This document shows, piece by piece, positions 33,460-42,446 of a stretch of DNA of 64,000 nt. This DNA comes from Chloroflexota bacterium. Its GTDB lineage: Bacteria; Chloroflexota; Anaerolineae; Anaerolineales; Anaerolineaceae. The stretch's first letter is position 1, and every line of letters starts with the position of its first letter. The translations under genes were made by a program, and so were the position numbers. A model generated the notes under the pieces. It did not search any database, was not told the DNA's origin, and saw nothing but the letters and a program-made list of their open reading frames with translations. Location of the stretch: assembly GCA_021825925.1 (NCBI GenBank), contig JAKAFP010000003.1, positions 62,001-126,000 on the forward strand, read 5' to 3'.

Positions 33460-34758
33460 ATGATGAAACGTTCCCTCCGCATTACAATAAAAAGGTGGGC
33501 CGGCCTGCCCATGATCCGGCCGCTCATCTTGTTCTTTGGTGTTTTTGGTCCCGCCACCATTACAGCCATGGCTGATAATGACGCAGGCGGTGTGGCTACT
33601 TATTCTGTTGCCGGCGCCACCTTGGGCTACCCGGTGTTGTTCATTTTGCTAATCATCACCTTTTTATTGGCTGTGACACAAGAGATGGGCATGCGCCTGA
33701 CCCTGGTCACGCGCCGCGGATTGGCCGACTTGATCCGCGAAAGGTTTGGTGTCAAAATCTCACTCCTTATCTTCCTGGCCTTGTTGGTCGCCAATCTTGG
33801 CACGATCACCACGGAACTGGCCGCCGTGAAGGTGACCAGTGGCATGCTGCATTTACCCGCCATCCCGTTTGTGTTCTTGATCGTGTTGGTCTCGGTCGTG
33901 GTGGTCACCAAAGGAAACTATAAACTGACTCAGGGAATCATGCTGATCACCAGTCTCTTTTATTTGGCTTACATTATTTCCGCAGTGAAAGCCAAACCCG
34001 ATTGGGGTCTGGCAGTTTCCAATATTTTTTGGCCGCATGGGGTGGATTTCAACCCCACCTACATGCGTAATTATTTACTAATCGGCATGGGCGTATTGGG
34101 TACCACCATTACCCCTTGGGGACAGTTCTTTATCAGCAGCTTTGCCTATGACAAGAATATCGAAGCGAAGAACATCGTTTATTCTCAACTTGAAACCTAT
34201 GTGGGCGCATTCCTGACCGATTTCTTCTCTTTCTTCATGGTGGTCGCTACTGCCGCCACCCTGTTTGTCAATAAGATCCCACTCACCTCGGGTGAAACAG
34301 CCGCATTAGCCATCAAACCTTTTGCAGGAGAGCTGGCTGGCTCTTTGTTTGCCTTTGGTATTTTGAACGCAGGATTCATGGGTTTGATCGTGGTCTCCCT
34401 TTCGACGGCTTATGCATACGCCGAATTCTTTGGGTTGCAGGGCAGCCTGGATTCCAATTACAAACAAAGCAAATCCTTCTATCTGATCTTTATTGCCCAA
34501 TTGGTCGTGGCAACCATAATTGTCATGTTCCCGAATGTATCCTTCTTCAAGTTGGCAATCACCACGCAGACCATCAATGCCATCGCCCTGCCGCTGGTGT
34601 TTTATTACCTGATAAAGCTCGCCAGTGACAAAGGACTTATGGGAAAATATGCCAACAATGGATTCCAAAAATGGTTTACGATCATCGGCTCAATTGCCAT
34701 TTTCATTGCCTCCGTATTAACGCTTGGCGCCACGTTCTTCCCAACTTTGGGATTGTAA
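33460..34758 (+). CDS. NRAMP-family transporter, probably of the Mg2+-transporting (NRMT-like) branch
   Basis: 432 aa with about 11 membrane segments. TM1 has ITAMADNDAGGVATYSVAG in place of the canonical DPGN metal motif, and the TM6 motif that reads MPHN in Mn/Fe transporters is ITPWGQFF, so the selectivity Met is absent. From my knowledge of the family this pattern belongs to NRAMP-related Mg2+ transporters. The preceding gene encodes a pore-less MgtE sensor, which supports Mg2+ as substrate and suggests a split regulated transporter. AGGAGG before the ATG (a second ATG follows immediately). Mn2+ or another divalent ion remains possible. Confidence 0.82.
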   Translation: MMKRSLRITIKRWAGLPMIRPLILFFGVFGPATITAMADNDAGGVATYSVAGATLGYPVLFILLIITFLLAVTQEMGMRLTLVTRRGLADLIRERFGVKISLLIFLALLVANLGTITTELAAVKVTSGMLHLPAIPFVFLIVLVSVVVVTKGNYKLTQGIMLITSLFYLAYIISAVKAKPDWGLAVSNIFWPHGVDFNPTYMRNYLLIGMGVLGTTITPWGQFFISSFAYDKNIEAKNIVYSQLETYVGAFLTDFFSFFMVVATAATLFVNKIPLTSGETAALAIKPFAGELAGSLFAFGILNAGFMGLIVVSLSTAYAYAEFFGLQGSLDSNYKQSKSFYLIFIAQLVVATIIVMFPNVSFFKLAITTQTINAIALPLVFYYLIKLASDKGLMGKYANNGFQKWFTIIGSIAIFIASVLTLGATFFPTLGL

Positions 34759-34875
34759 ATTTAACGGTTTTTTAGACCTTTATTGGGTGAATTTTATTTC
34801 CCCTTTTGAAGGTAGGATTTATAAAGTAGATGTATTTCTCCTCCTTCAAAGGTTGTGATGCTTCTGAGTGATCAG

Positions 34876-34912
34876 ATCAGAACGAGTGGACCGGTGCCCC
34901 ACTCGTTCTGAT
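34876..34912. repeat. Inverted repeat at the head of the tandem array
   Basis: ATCAGAACGAGTGG (34876-34889) and its complement CCACTCGTTCTGAT (34899-34912), 9-bp spacer. The right arm is the junction of the 100-bp tandem repeat that follows, so the left arm is an inverted copy of the unit's start. It may act as a hairpin at the end of the transporter operon. Confidence 0.75.
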
Positions 34913-35241
34913 TTAATTTACGCTAGACTCGAAGTCTCCTCCTGCCCCTCTCGCTGCGCACGGGGGTGCAAAAACCGCAGGGTGCTAAAACCGCGACCCC
35001 ACTCGTTCTGATTTAATTTACGCTAGACTCGAAGTCTCCTCCTGCCCCTCTCGCTGCGCTCGGGGGTGCAAAAACCGCAGGGTGCTAAAACCGCGACCCC
35101 ACTCGTTCTGATTTAATTTACACTGGACTCGAAGTCTCCTCCTGCCCCTCTCGCTGCGCTCGGGGGTGAAAAACCCGCAGGGTGCTAAAACCGCTACCCC
35201 ACTCGTTCTGATCTAATTTATCTTTGGTGCGTCTCCTCCTT
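34901..35241. repeat. 100-bp tandem repeat, three full units and a decayed fourth
   Basis: Units begin with ACTCGTTCTG at 34901, 35001, 35101 and 35201, a period of exactly 100 bp. Units 1 and 2 differ at a single base, unit 3 by about seven; unit 4 is recognisable for about 20 bp and then again at GTCTCCTCCT. Each unit has a small hairpin AGACT-CGA-AGTCT and a CCCC/GGGG pair. It fills most of the 610-bp gap behind the NRAMP-like gene and has no coding potential. Near-identity of units 1 and 2 indicates recent duplication. Confidence 0.95.
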
Positions 35242-35368
35242 AAGTCCACATAAGAATTGTCTTAGTTAAGATTGTCAACGCAGAAAAGAATGAGTGATAG
35301 AATGCAACCCGCTGATCCGATTCATCGTAAATGATCATGGAAACAAACTTAATTAACAGGAGTATGCA

Positions 35369-35530
35369 ATGTTGAATTTGCTTTTGATCGTGTTCGTTTT
35401 TGCTGTAGTTGCAGTGATTCTCGTCCTGACCGTGGTGGGTGCCTTGATTTTTCGCAAGAAAAACACCAACCCGAATCCACGTATTGACCAGACAAATGTG
35501 ATAGATGTGACCCCGAAGGATGCTGAGTAG
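35369..35530 (+). CDS. 53-aa single-TM small membrane protein
   Basis: A short frame of 53 codons from ATG 35369 to TAG 35530, with AGGAG six bases upstream. Residues 2-28 are one strongly hydrophobic helix (LNLLLIVFVFAVVAVILVLTVVGALIF), followed by a basic RKK stop-transfer and a polar tail (NTNPNPRIDQTNVIDVTPKDAE). The positive-inside rule puts the tail in the cytosol. A clean terminator follows 23 bp later, so it is an independent gene. No family recognised; small proteins of this layout often modulate membrane enzymes or transporters. Confidence 0.72.
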   Translation: MLNLLLIVFVFAVVAVILVLTVVGALIFRKKNTNPNPRIDQTNVIDVTPKDAE

Positions 35531-35553
35531 GTTTAATCGGTCATAAAAACTGA

Positions 35554-35585
35554 GGGCCTGACATTCGTTGTCAGGTCCTTTTGTT
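35554..35585 (+). terminator. Rho-independent terminator after the small membrane protein
   Basis: Stem GGGCCTGACA (35554-35563) / TGTCAGGTCC (35569-35578) with one G-U pair, TTCGT loop and TTTT run. Confidence 0.85.
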
Positions 35586-35601
35586 TTCAATGATGGAGCA
35601 A

Positions 35602-35630
35602 TTGCAGTTAGGCCTGAAAACGCCTATACT
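35602..35630 (+). promoter_or_regulatory. Promoter of the rhomboid gene
   Basis: TTGCAG (35602-35607), 17 bp, TATACT (35625-35630), 38 bp before the start codon. Confidence 0.6.
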
Positions 35631-35667
35631 TGGTGAAGTAATGTTATATTGTTTGAAGGAGTGCTCC

Positions 35668-36315
35668 ATGCTGCCCATTGGTGATGATAATTCTCAGCGA
35701 AGACTTTTCCCGATCGTGACTTATGCGCTGATCGCGATTAACATCTTAGTTTTTCTGCTTGAACTGCTGGGTGGAGATGCATTCATCTACGCCTGGTCTT
35801 TTGTGCCTGCCCGCTTTTTATCCAGCCCCATAGTAGGATTGATCACCCTGTTTACGTCCATGTTTTTACATGCGGGCTGGCTTCACCTGGGCGGCAACAT
35901 GCTGTACTTATTAATTTTTGGTGATAACGTAGAAGACCGCTTTGGCCATTTCAAGTTCCTGATTTTTTATGTCTTGTGCGGTCTGGCGGCAGGACTTGCC
36001 CAATACGCTATTTCGATGTTCAGCGAATACCCAACCTTGGGAGCATCCGGTGCAATTGCGGGCGTTCTGGCTGCCTATCTGATCCTCTTCCCAGGAAGGA
36101 AGGTGAGGGTGTTGTTGGCGGCCTGGGTGGTCAGTCTGCCTGCACTGCTGGTGATCGGCGCGTGGATCGTCATCCAACTGGTCAGTGGATTGGGAACTCT
36201 CTCTGATGCCACCTCAACAGGTGGTGTGGCTTACATGGCTCACATCGGCGGTTTTGCAGCTGGTCTGGTCCTAACGTTGTTCATGCGCAGCAAGGCACGT
36301 GAAATTACTTTTTAA
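35668..36315 (+). CDS. Rhomboid-family intramembrane serine protease
   Basis: 215 aa, six to seven membrane segments. Diagnostic motifs: SMFLHAGWLHLGGNMLYLLIFGDNVED (HxxxN in TM2 plus the loop), GASGAIAG with the catalytic Ser in TM4, and MAHIGGFAAG with the catalytic His in TM6. It cleaves substrates within the membrane. The ATG at 35668 has AAGGAG upstream; a frame open from 35581 overlaps the previous terminator and the promoter and is rejected. C-terminal basic tail. A TfoX-N gene follows 14 bp later and is probably co-transcribed. Confidence 0.93.
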   Translation: MLPIGDDNSQRRLFPIVTYALIAINILVFLLELLGGDAFIYAWSFVPARFLSSPIVGLITLFTSMFLHAGWLHLGGNMLYLLIFGDNVEDRFGHFKFLIFYVLCGLAAGLAQYAISMFSEYPTLGASGAIAGVLAAYLILFPGRKVRVLLAAWVVSLPALLVIGAWIVIQLVSGLGTLSDATSTGGVAYMAHIGGFAAGLVLTLFMRSKAREITF

Positions 36316-36329
36316 CAGGTCATAACCTC

Positions 36330-36659
36330 ATGGCTTACGATATCCACCTGGCTGAAAGAGTAAGCAAGATTCTCACAACCGAGCATCCGACTGAAAAGAA
36401 AATGTTTGGCGGTGTCGGGTATTTGATCAAGGGTAACATGGCCTGCGGAGTTCACACAGATAATCTTATTGTCAGGGTCGGCAAAGACCTATATATTAAA
36501 TCTCTAAGCCGTCCTTTCGCAAAACCATTTGACCTGACCGGCAAAGCCATGTCTGGATGGGTGGAAGTGACGCCTGCCGGCACCAGGGATGACAAAGATT
36601 TGACGGAGTGGATCCGAATGGGAGTGGAATTTGCGCGAACCCTGCCACCCAAGGAATAG
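36330..36659 (+). CDS. TfoX/Sxy N-terminal domain protein
   Basis: 109 aa covering only the TfoX N-terminal domain: MAYDIHLAERVSKILT, KKMFGGVGYLIKGNMACGVHTDNLIVRVG and a C-terminal VTPAGTRDDKDLTEWIRMGVEFARTLPPK. Full TfoX/Sxy regulates competence in gamma-proteobacteria, but the isolated N domain is widespread and its role is unknown. It lies 14 bp after the rhomboid gene. Confidence 0.88.
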   Translation: MAYDIHLAERVSKILTTEHPTEKKMFGGVGYLIKGNMACGVHTDNLIVRVGKDLYIKSLSRPFAKPFDLTGKAMSGWVEVTPAGTRDDKDLTEWIRMGVEFARTLPPKE

Positions 36660-36715
36660 TTTTCGTTATATAAACCTTATACACAACCGCAAAATCATCG
36701 TAAATTGCATTGAAA

Positions 36716-36744
36716 TTGACCCTGCCAAAAGTTATGATTAATTT
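36716..36744 (+). promoter_or_regulatory. Likely promoter of the MFS gene
   Basis: TTGACC (36716-36721), 17 bp, TAATTT (36739-36744), 22 bp before the start codon. Confidence 0.5.
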
Positions 36745-36765
36745 ATCTGAAAGCAGGAGTAAATT

Positions 36766-38121
36766 ATGAAAAACAATGCCGTTGCAACAAACACTGAAGA
36801 CAAACTTGATTTCAAAAAGATCATGCCCGTTTTTGTGATCATTTTGATTGATTTGCTAGGTTTGACCATTATCATCCCCTTAATGTCATTTTATGCCGCC
36901 TCGTTTGGAGCCAACGCAACCACCATCGGTCTGCTTGGAGCAGCATATCCGGCCATGCAGGTGATAGGCGCCCCGGTCCTTGGAAGGCTATCGGACCGCT
37001 TTGGTCGAAAACCCATCCTGATCATCAGCCAGGTAGGCACCCTGATTGGATTTTTGCTGCTGGGTTTTTCAAATGCAATTTGGATGCTGTTCGCAGCCCG
37101 CATTTTGGATGGCCTGTCAGGCGCCAACATCTCAACTGCTCAGGCTGTGATCAGCGATATCACCACCGAGAAAAACCGCACACAGGGTCTCGGCTTGATC
37201 GGTGCAGCTTTTGGTTTGGGATTTGTGGTTGGCCCGGTGATCGCCTTCTTATCACTTGCAGCAAGCGGAAATAATTATCACGTACCAGCTTTCGTTGCAG
37301 CAGGCTTCTCGCTGATTTCGATCATCATGACCTCAGTTTTACTCAAAGAAACCCGCCCTGTTATTAAGAAGATCTCATTAACCGACCGCAAAGAGATCTC
37401 GTTACAGTTATTCTTTGCCACCTTGAAGAAACCGATGGTAGGCTTTTTGTTGGTGATGCTCTTTGTGTACCAAATAGCCTTTGGCGGTTTTCAGCAGCTT
37501 CTCTCACTTTTCACACTTAATCGGCTGGGGCTCAACGCATCAGGCAATTCCATCATTTTCGTGTGGGTTGGCATTCTGGTGGTCTCAGTACAGGGTTACT
37601 TCATCGGAAAATGGAGCCGTCGCTTTGGAGAAATGAAACTCATCCGCTTCGGGTTGGCCATGCTGGTGGCCGGTCTGCTGTTGACCGCATTGACACCGCG
37701 CATACCTCCCCCGTGGTATTCTCAAAAAGAAGTTACAACCGAATTGAGCGGCAGCCGCAACCTGCCCGGTGAAACTCCACCCACCCAACACCTGCAAATA
37801 GCTGTCCCTTCAGAAAACAAAAAAGGTTTACTGGGGTTGGGATGGCTGCTGCTGGCTATGGTTCCAGCCGCGATTGGAGGAGGCGTTTTGCAGCCATCAG
37901 TTAACAGTCTGCTGACCCGAAAAGTTTTCATTGAGGAAATCGGTGGCACTTTGGGAATTTCCGCAGCACTTTTGAGTGCAGCCAATGCGCTGGCACCAGT
38001 GGTAGGTGGCGCTTTGTTTCAAAACCTGGGATCCAGCACTCCTTATCTGTTCGGTGCAATTTTATGCGCGTCACTTTTCCTAGTCTCAAAGAGAGCTTTT
38101 TCAAATCAACCAGCAAATTAA
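36766..38121 (+). CDS. MFS exporter, TetA/DHA1-like
   Basis: 451 aa, 12 predicted membrane segments. Motif A after TM2 is GRLSDRFGRKPILI; TM5 has the antiporter motif C-like GLIGAAFGLGFVVGPVIAFLS typical of DHA1 drug exporters. An unusual hydrophilic loop of about 60 residues (PPWYSQKEVTTELSGSRN..., around residues 315-375) separates two C-terminal-half helices. It should extrude a drug or metabolite in exchange for protons; substrate unknown. GCAGGAG upstream of the ATG. Monocistronic, ahead of glgC. Confidence 0.88.
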   Translation: MKNNAVATNTEDKLDFKKIMPVFVIILIDLLGLTIIIPLMSFYAASFGANATTIGLLGAAYPAMQVIGAPVLGRLSDRFGRKPILIISQVGTLIGFLLLGFSNAIWMLFAARILDGLSGANISTAQAVISDITTEKNRTQGLGLIGAAFGLGFVVGPVIAFLSLAASGNNYHVPAFVAAGFSLISIIMTSVLLKETRPVIKKISLTDRKEISLQLFFATLKKPMVGFLLVMLFVYQIAFGGFQQLLSLFTLNRLGLNASGNSIIFVWVGILVVSVQGYFIGKWSRRFGEMKLIRFGLAMLVAGLLLTALTPRIPPPWYSQKEVTTELSGSRNLPGETPPTQHLQIAVPSENKKGLLGLGWLLLAMVPAAIGGGVLQPSVNSLLTRKVFIEEIGGTLGISAALLSAANALAPVVGGALFQNLGSSTPYLFGAILCASLFLVSKRAFSNQPAN

Positions 38122-38167
38122 ACCCGATATTGATTATATAAAAATCATTAGAACCGATTAAAATGAA

Positions 38168-38196
38168 TTGACTAGTCAAATTAAATAATGTATTCT
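38168..38196 (+). promoter_or_regulatory. Promoter of glgC with palindromic -35 region
   Basis: TTGACT (38168-38173), 17 bp, TATTCT (38191-38196). The -35 box is half of a perfect 12-bp palindrome TTGACTAGTCAA (38168-38179), a possible regulator site. Confidence 0.6.
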
Positions 38197-38263
38197 TACA
38201 AGAATCGTTTGACGTGGAATACAATGACTGTTAATCCCTATTAGTTTTTGAGAAAGGTGCAGA

Positions 38264-39520
38264 ATGGCTAATGTAGATGACATCCTGGCGGTCATTTTAG
38301 GCGGTGGACGCGGATCAAGACTTTTTCCTTTGACTCAGCAGCGTTCCAAGCCGGCAGTTCCAATGGCTGGTAAATACCGGTTGATTGATATCCCCATCAG
38401 CAATTGTATAAATTCAGGCATTCTACGCATTGGTGTGTTAACCCAATTCAATTCCATCTCACTGCACCGTCACATCGTCCGCACTTACAATTTTGACGCC
38501 TTTCATCAAGGGTGGGTGCAAATTTGGGCTGCGGAACAAACCATGGGCAACATGGCCTGGTACCAGGGAACCGCGGACGCTGTTCGCAAACAATTGCCTG
38601 AAATTCGTTCGTCCAGGGCAAAATATGTACTGATCCTGGCAGGAGATCACCTTTACCGAATGGATTTTGCCAAAATGGCGGAGTTCCATTTCAGCCAAAA
38701 TGCCGATATAACCGTCGCTGTTCAACCGGTTAACAAGGATGACGCTCCCCGCTTTGGTATCTTAAAACGGGATTCAGCCAACAAGATTACGGATTTCTTT
38801 GAAAAACCCAAAGATCCAAAAACCCTGGAATACGCGATGAGCCGGGAGGATCCTGAAAAACCTTACCTCGGATCCATGGGAATTTACCTTTTTAAAGCAG
38901 ATGTCTTGATAGATCTGCTTGAAACCAACACCGATGACGATTTCGGCGGGGAAGTCATACCCTCTGCCATTAATACCCACTCCGTTTACGGCTACGATTT
39001 TGAAGGATTCTGGGAAGATATTGGTACCATTCGCACTTTTTACGATACCAACCTGGCTCTGGCCATGCCCAATCCCCCCTTTAATTTCTTTGATCCTTCC
39101 AACCCCATCTACAGCCATCCGAGGTTTTTACCTGGTTCGGTGATCACCAACTCCGTGATGGAAGACACATTACTCTCTGAAGGCTGCCGAATTGAAAACG
39201 CAACCATCAAACACTCGGTCATTGGATTGCGCAGCCAGATTTGCCGCGGAGTGAATATCAAAGACTGTATCTTAATGGGTAACGATTACTATGAAAGAGA
39301 TTGGGCTGCAGAAGGCAAAAAACTTCCTCTTCATATAGGGCCTGATTGTTCAATTGAAGGTGCGATCATAGATAAAAATGCACGCCTGGGTACAGGTGTT
39401 GTAATTCGTCCATTCCCTCGCGGAACCGAGGTGGATGGTCCACATTGGGTGGTGCGTGATGGGATCGTAGTGATCCCGAAAAATTCGCAGATATTACCCG
39501 GTACGGTAATCGCCCCTTAA
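38264..39520 (+). CDS. glgC: Glucose-1-phosphate adenylyltransferase
   Basis: 418 aa. Makes ADP-glucose from glucose-1-phosphate and ATP, the committed step of bacterial glycogen synthesis. The nucleotidyl-transferase signature is VILGGGRGSRLFPLTQQRSKPAVPMAGKYRLIDIPISNC (residues 9-47), followed by WYQGTADAV, LAGDHLYRMDF and, near residue 200, the glucose-1-P site region; a C-terminal left-handed beta-helix (about 300-418) ends the protein. Compared with other nucleotidyltransferases here, the N-terminal GGGRG motif and lengths are those of GlgC. GAAAGGTG before the ATG. A P-type ATPase gene follows 33 bp later, probably on the same transcript; a GH13 enzyme is at 57.3 kb. Confidence 0.95.
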   Translation: MANVDDILAVILGGGRGSRLFPLTQQRSKPAVPMAGKYRLIDIPISNCINSGILRIGVLTQFNSISLHRHIVRTYNFDAFHQGWVQIWAAEQTMGNMAWYQGTADAVRKQLPEIRSSRAKYVLILAGDHLYRMDFAKMAEFHFSQNADITVAVQPVNKDDAPRFGILKRDSANKITDFFEKPKDPKTLEYAMSREDPEKPYLGSMGIYLFKADVLIDLLETNTDDDFGGEVIPSAINTHSVYGYDFEGFWEDIGTIRTFYDTNLALAMPNPPFNFFDPSNPIYSHPRFLPGSVITNSVMEDTLLSEGCRIENATIKHSVIGLRSQICRGVNIKDCILMGNDYYERDWAAEGKKLPLHIGPDCSIEGAIIDKNARLGTGVVIRPFPRGTEVDGPHWVVRDGIVVIPKNSQILPGTVIAP

Positions 39521-39553
39521 CCATTTTCATATTTTAGTACAGGAGCTCAACAA

Positions 39554-42400
39554 ATGATTGCAAAGAAACAAGATGCCGCTTTAACAACGGCGGAAGACCT
39601 TTCGGTTACCTGGCATGCGCTGAGTGCGGATGAAGTATTAAACCGATTGGAAACCACCTCGGTAAAAGGGTTGACCACAGCCGAAGTGGAAAAACGCCAA
39701 CAAATTCACGGTTTGAACCAATTGCGAGAAAAACCAAGAGCTACATTTTTACAATTGGTTTTTGCCCAATTGAAGTCCTTTGTGATCGTTTTACTGATCG
39801 TGGCTTCTGTCATCTCCATGATCCTTGGAGAATGGGTTGATTCAGGCGCAATTCTATTGATCGTGGTCTTAAACGCTGTTTTGGGTGTCATTCAGGAATC
39901 ACGGGCTGAAGAAGCACTGGCCGCATTGAAGAAGATGGCCGCCCCGGATGCCCAGGTGATGAGGGATGGAAAACGCCTTTCAGTCCCATCCAATCAACTG
40001 GTGCCCGGCGATATCGTTTTTCTAGAAGCCGGCAACTTCGTCCCGGCGGACCTGCGGCTACTTGAAGCGGTCAATATGCGGGTTGAAGAAGCAGCCCTTA
40101 CCGGTGAGTCCGTTCCGGTGCAAAAAAATGCACTGTTGACGCTTGAAGCCAAATCTTCATTGGGCGATCGCAAGAACACGGTGTATATGGGGACTGTCAT
40201 TTCTTACGGCCGCGGACACGGTGTGGTCACCAGCACAGGTATGCACACCCAACTGGGCATGATCGCCAACATGCTTCAATCCGTTAATGAAGAAGAGACC
40301 CCGTTGCAAAAACGTCTTGACCAACTTGGCAAAACGCTGGGCTGGGCTTGTCTGATCGTTTGTGCCATTGTATTTGGCGTTGGCATTCTCGAAGGCGGAA
40401 ATCCACTTGAACTCTTTATGATCGCAGTAAGTTTGGCCATTGCTGCTGTACCAGAAGGTCTGCCCGCCATCGTGACCATCAGCCTGGCGCTGGGCATGCA
40501 AGAAATGATCAAACGCCACGCGCTTATCCGCCGGTTGTCCTCGGTTGAAACGCTTGGTTCTGCCACCGTTATTTGTTCAGATAAAACCGGTACCTTAACC
40601 CAAAACGAAATGACGGTCACCCGCATTTGGGTGGATGGTCAATTCGTTGAAGTCACCGGACAGGGTTATTCTCCCAAGGGTGAATTCAGGGTGGATGGTA
40701 AGAAAGTTGAGCTTGTCCAATTTCCTGCGGTTAAATCCGCTCTGTGGGTGGGCGCCCTTAATAACGACTCCCTGCTTGAAGAAACCAATGGAGAAGGTGG
40801 AACCGAATACCGTATGATCGGTGACCCAACCGAGGGTTCCATTCTGGTAGCAGCATACAAAGCCGGCGCTGGGTCAAAAGAACTAAACTATGCCTATCCA
40901 CGCAAAAACGAAATCCCGTTCGATTCTGAACGCAAACGCATGATCACCATTCATGCCATTGACAACCCGAGCCTGGATGACATCTCACCTTTCGTGGATT
41001 CGACGCATAAAAATATGCATGTCGTGGCCGTTAAAGGTGCCCCTGATGTGGTCCTAAAACTTTGCACCCAAATCCAATCAATGGATGATAAATCAGCCAA
41101 ACCTTTGGATGAAGCCGCCCGGAAAAAGATCCTGGATGCCAATGATGCCATGACCAAGGACGCCTTGCGTGTGATCGGGGTGGCATTCAGACTTGTGAAA
41201 GATGTTCCCGCTGAACTTAACAGCGTTGAACTGGAAAAGGATTTGATCTTTGCCGGTTTGATCGGCATGATTGATCCCGCCAGACCTGAGGTTAAACCCG
41301 CGCTGTTGACGGCTGCCAAGGCTGGCATTCGCACCTTGATGATCACCGGAGATTACCCCAATACTGCACGCGCTATTGCAGAAAGCATTGGATTGCTGCA
41401 GCCTGGACACAAAGTGTTGACCGGCGCCCAACTGGATGAAATTGACGATACTCAGTTGATCAAGGAAGTGGAAGAAACGGACGTGTTTGCCCGGGTTTCT
41501 CCTGAACACAAGATGCGCATCGTCAATGCTCTGCAAGCCAATGGTGAAGTTGTAGCCATGACCGGTGACGGCGTTAATGATGCCCCGGCCATCAAACAAG
41601 CCGACATTGGCGTATCAATGGGCATTACCGGTACTGATGTCGCCAAAGATACGGCTGATATGGTTCTCACTGATGATAACTATGTCAGTATCGTTTCTGC
41701 AGTAGAACAAGGGCGCATAATCTACGCCAACATTCGCAAATTTGTCTACTACTTAATCTCTTGCAACCTGGGTGAGATCTTGATCATCTTTTTGCCGACA
41801 GCCTTTGGCAAACTTATCTTCCCTGAGTTGACCACCGAACAGCTCGCCCCATTGGTCCCCGTGCAGCTTTTGTGGTTGAACCTGATCTCAGATGGTGCAC
41901 CTGCTCTGGCCCTCGGAACTGAAAAAGGTGACCCGGATATCATGGACCAGAAACCCCGTCCGCCCAAGGAACCGATCATTAATAAACAGATGGCCATCGG
42001 TGTCGCGGTACAAACTATTGCGATTGCCGGTGTTACATTATTCGCTTTTTGGCGAGGGTTAATGCATACCGAATTTCCTTTAGCCGAACGGTTGCCGTAT
42101 GCAGAAACGATGGCTTTCTTGACCCTCTCTGCTTCTGAACTGCTTCGCGCCTTCACCGCCAGATCAGAACGCTATCCACTCCTCAAAATTGGCATCTTTT
42201 CGAACAAGTGGATGAACTTGGCAGTGCTACTCTCATTTGTCTTGCTGTTGGCTGTCATTTATGTGCCCTTCTTGAACCCGGTTTTCCAAACCACTCCGCT
42301 GGGTTGGAATGAATGGGCCATGATCCTGCCGTTGTTTATCATCCCGTCAATCGTCGCAGAAATAACCAAATGGGTGCTTTACGGAAGGAAACGCAAGTAA
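39554..42400 (+). CDS. P-type cation-transporting ATPase, SERCA/PMCA-like (P2-type)
   Basis: 948 aa, ten membrane segments. N-terminal cation ATPase domain (WHALSADEVLNRLETTSVKGLTTAEVEKRQQIHGLNQL), actuator TGES (about residue 183), PEGLP in TM4, phosphorylation site DKTGTLTQNEMTV (Asp about 343), hinge MTGDGVNDAPAIKQADIGVSMG (about 668) and C-terminal domain. TM4 PEGLPA and TM6 NLISDGAPALALG fit Ca2+-pumps of the PacL/SERCA type, exporting Ca2+ (or Mn2+) from the cytosol. CAGGAG before the ATG. It follows glgC and ends with a strong bidirectional terminator. Confidence 0.92.
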   Translation: MIAKKQDAALTTAEDLSVTWHALSADEVLNRLETTSVKGLTTAEVEKRQQIHGLNQLREKPRATFLQLVFAQLKSFVIVLLIVASVISMILGEWVDSGAILLIVVLNAVLGVIQESRAEEALAALKKMAAPDAQVMRDGKRLSVPSNQLVPGDIVFLEAGNFVPADLRLLEAVNMRVEEAALTGESVPVQKNALLTLEAKSSLGDRKNTVYMGTVISYGRGHGVVTSTGMHTQLGMIANMLQSVNEEETPLQKRLDQLGKTLGWACLIVCAIVFGVGILEGGNPLELFMIAVSLAIAAVPEGLPAIVTISLALGMQEMIKRHALIRRLSSVETLGSATVICSDKTGTLTQNEMTVTRIWVDGQFVEVTGQGYSPKGEFRVDGKKVELVQFPAVKSALWVGALNNDSLLEETNGEGGTEYRMIGDPTEGSILVAAYKAGAGSKELNYAYPRKNEIPFDSERKRMITIHAIDNPSLDDISPFVDSTHKNMHVVAVKGAPDVVLKLCTQIQSMDDKSAKPLDEAARKKILDANDAMTKDALRVIGVAFRLVKDVPAELNSVELEKDLIFAGLIGMIDPARPEVKPALLTAAKAGIRTLMITGDYPNTARAIAESIGLLQPGHKVLTGAQLDEIDDTQLIKEVEETDVFARVSPEHKMRIVNALQANGEVVAMTGDGVNDAPAIKQADIGVSMGITGTDVAKDTADMVLTDDNYVSIVSAVEQGRIIYANIRKFVYYLISCNLGEILIIFLPTAFGKLIFPELTTEQLAPLVPVQLLWLNLISDGAPALALGTEKGDPDIMDQKPRPPKEPIINKQMAIGVAVQTIAIAGVTLFAFWRGLMHTEFPLAERLPYAETMAFLTLSASELLRAFTARSERYPLLKIGIFSNKWMNLAVLLSFVLLLAVIYVPFLNPVFQTTPLGWNEWAMILPLFIIPSIVAEITKWVLYGRKRK

Positions 42401-42414
42401 ATTGTCAGTCCACA

Positions 42415-42446
42415 AAAAAGTGATGGCCAAGGCCATCACTTTTTAT
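42415..42446. terminator. Bidirectional terminator between ATPase and rnhB
   Basis: AAAAAGTGATGGCC (42415-42428) / GGCCATCACTTTTT (42431-42444), with the inner pairs opening to form the loop; T run on plus, A run on the other side. Confidence 0.88.

Noticed and set aside
34901-35241. CRISPR array
   Set aside because: Units are 100-bp head-to-tail copies without alternating spacers; no cas genes in the window.
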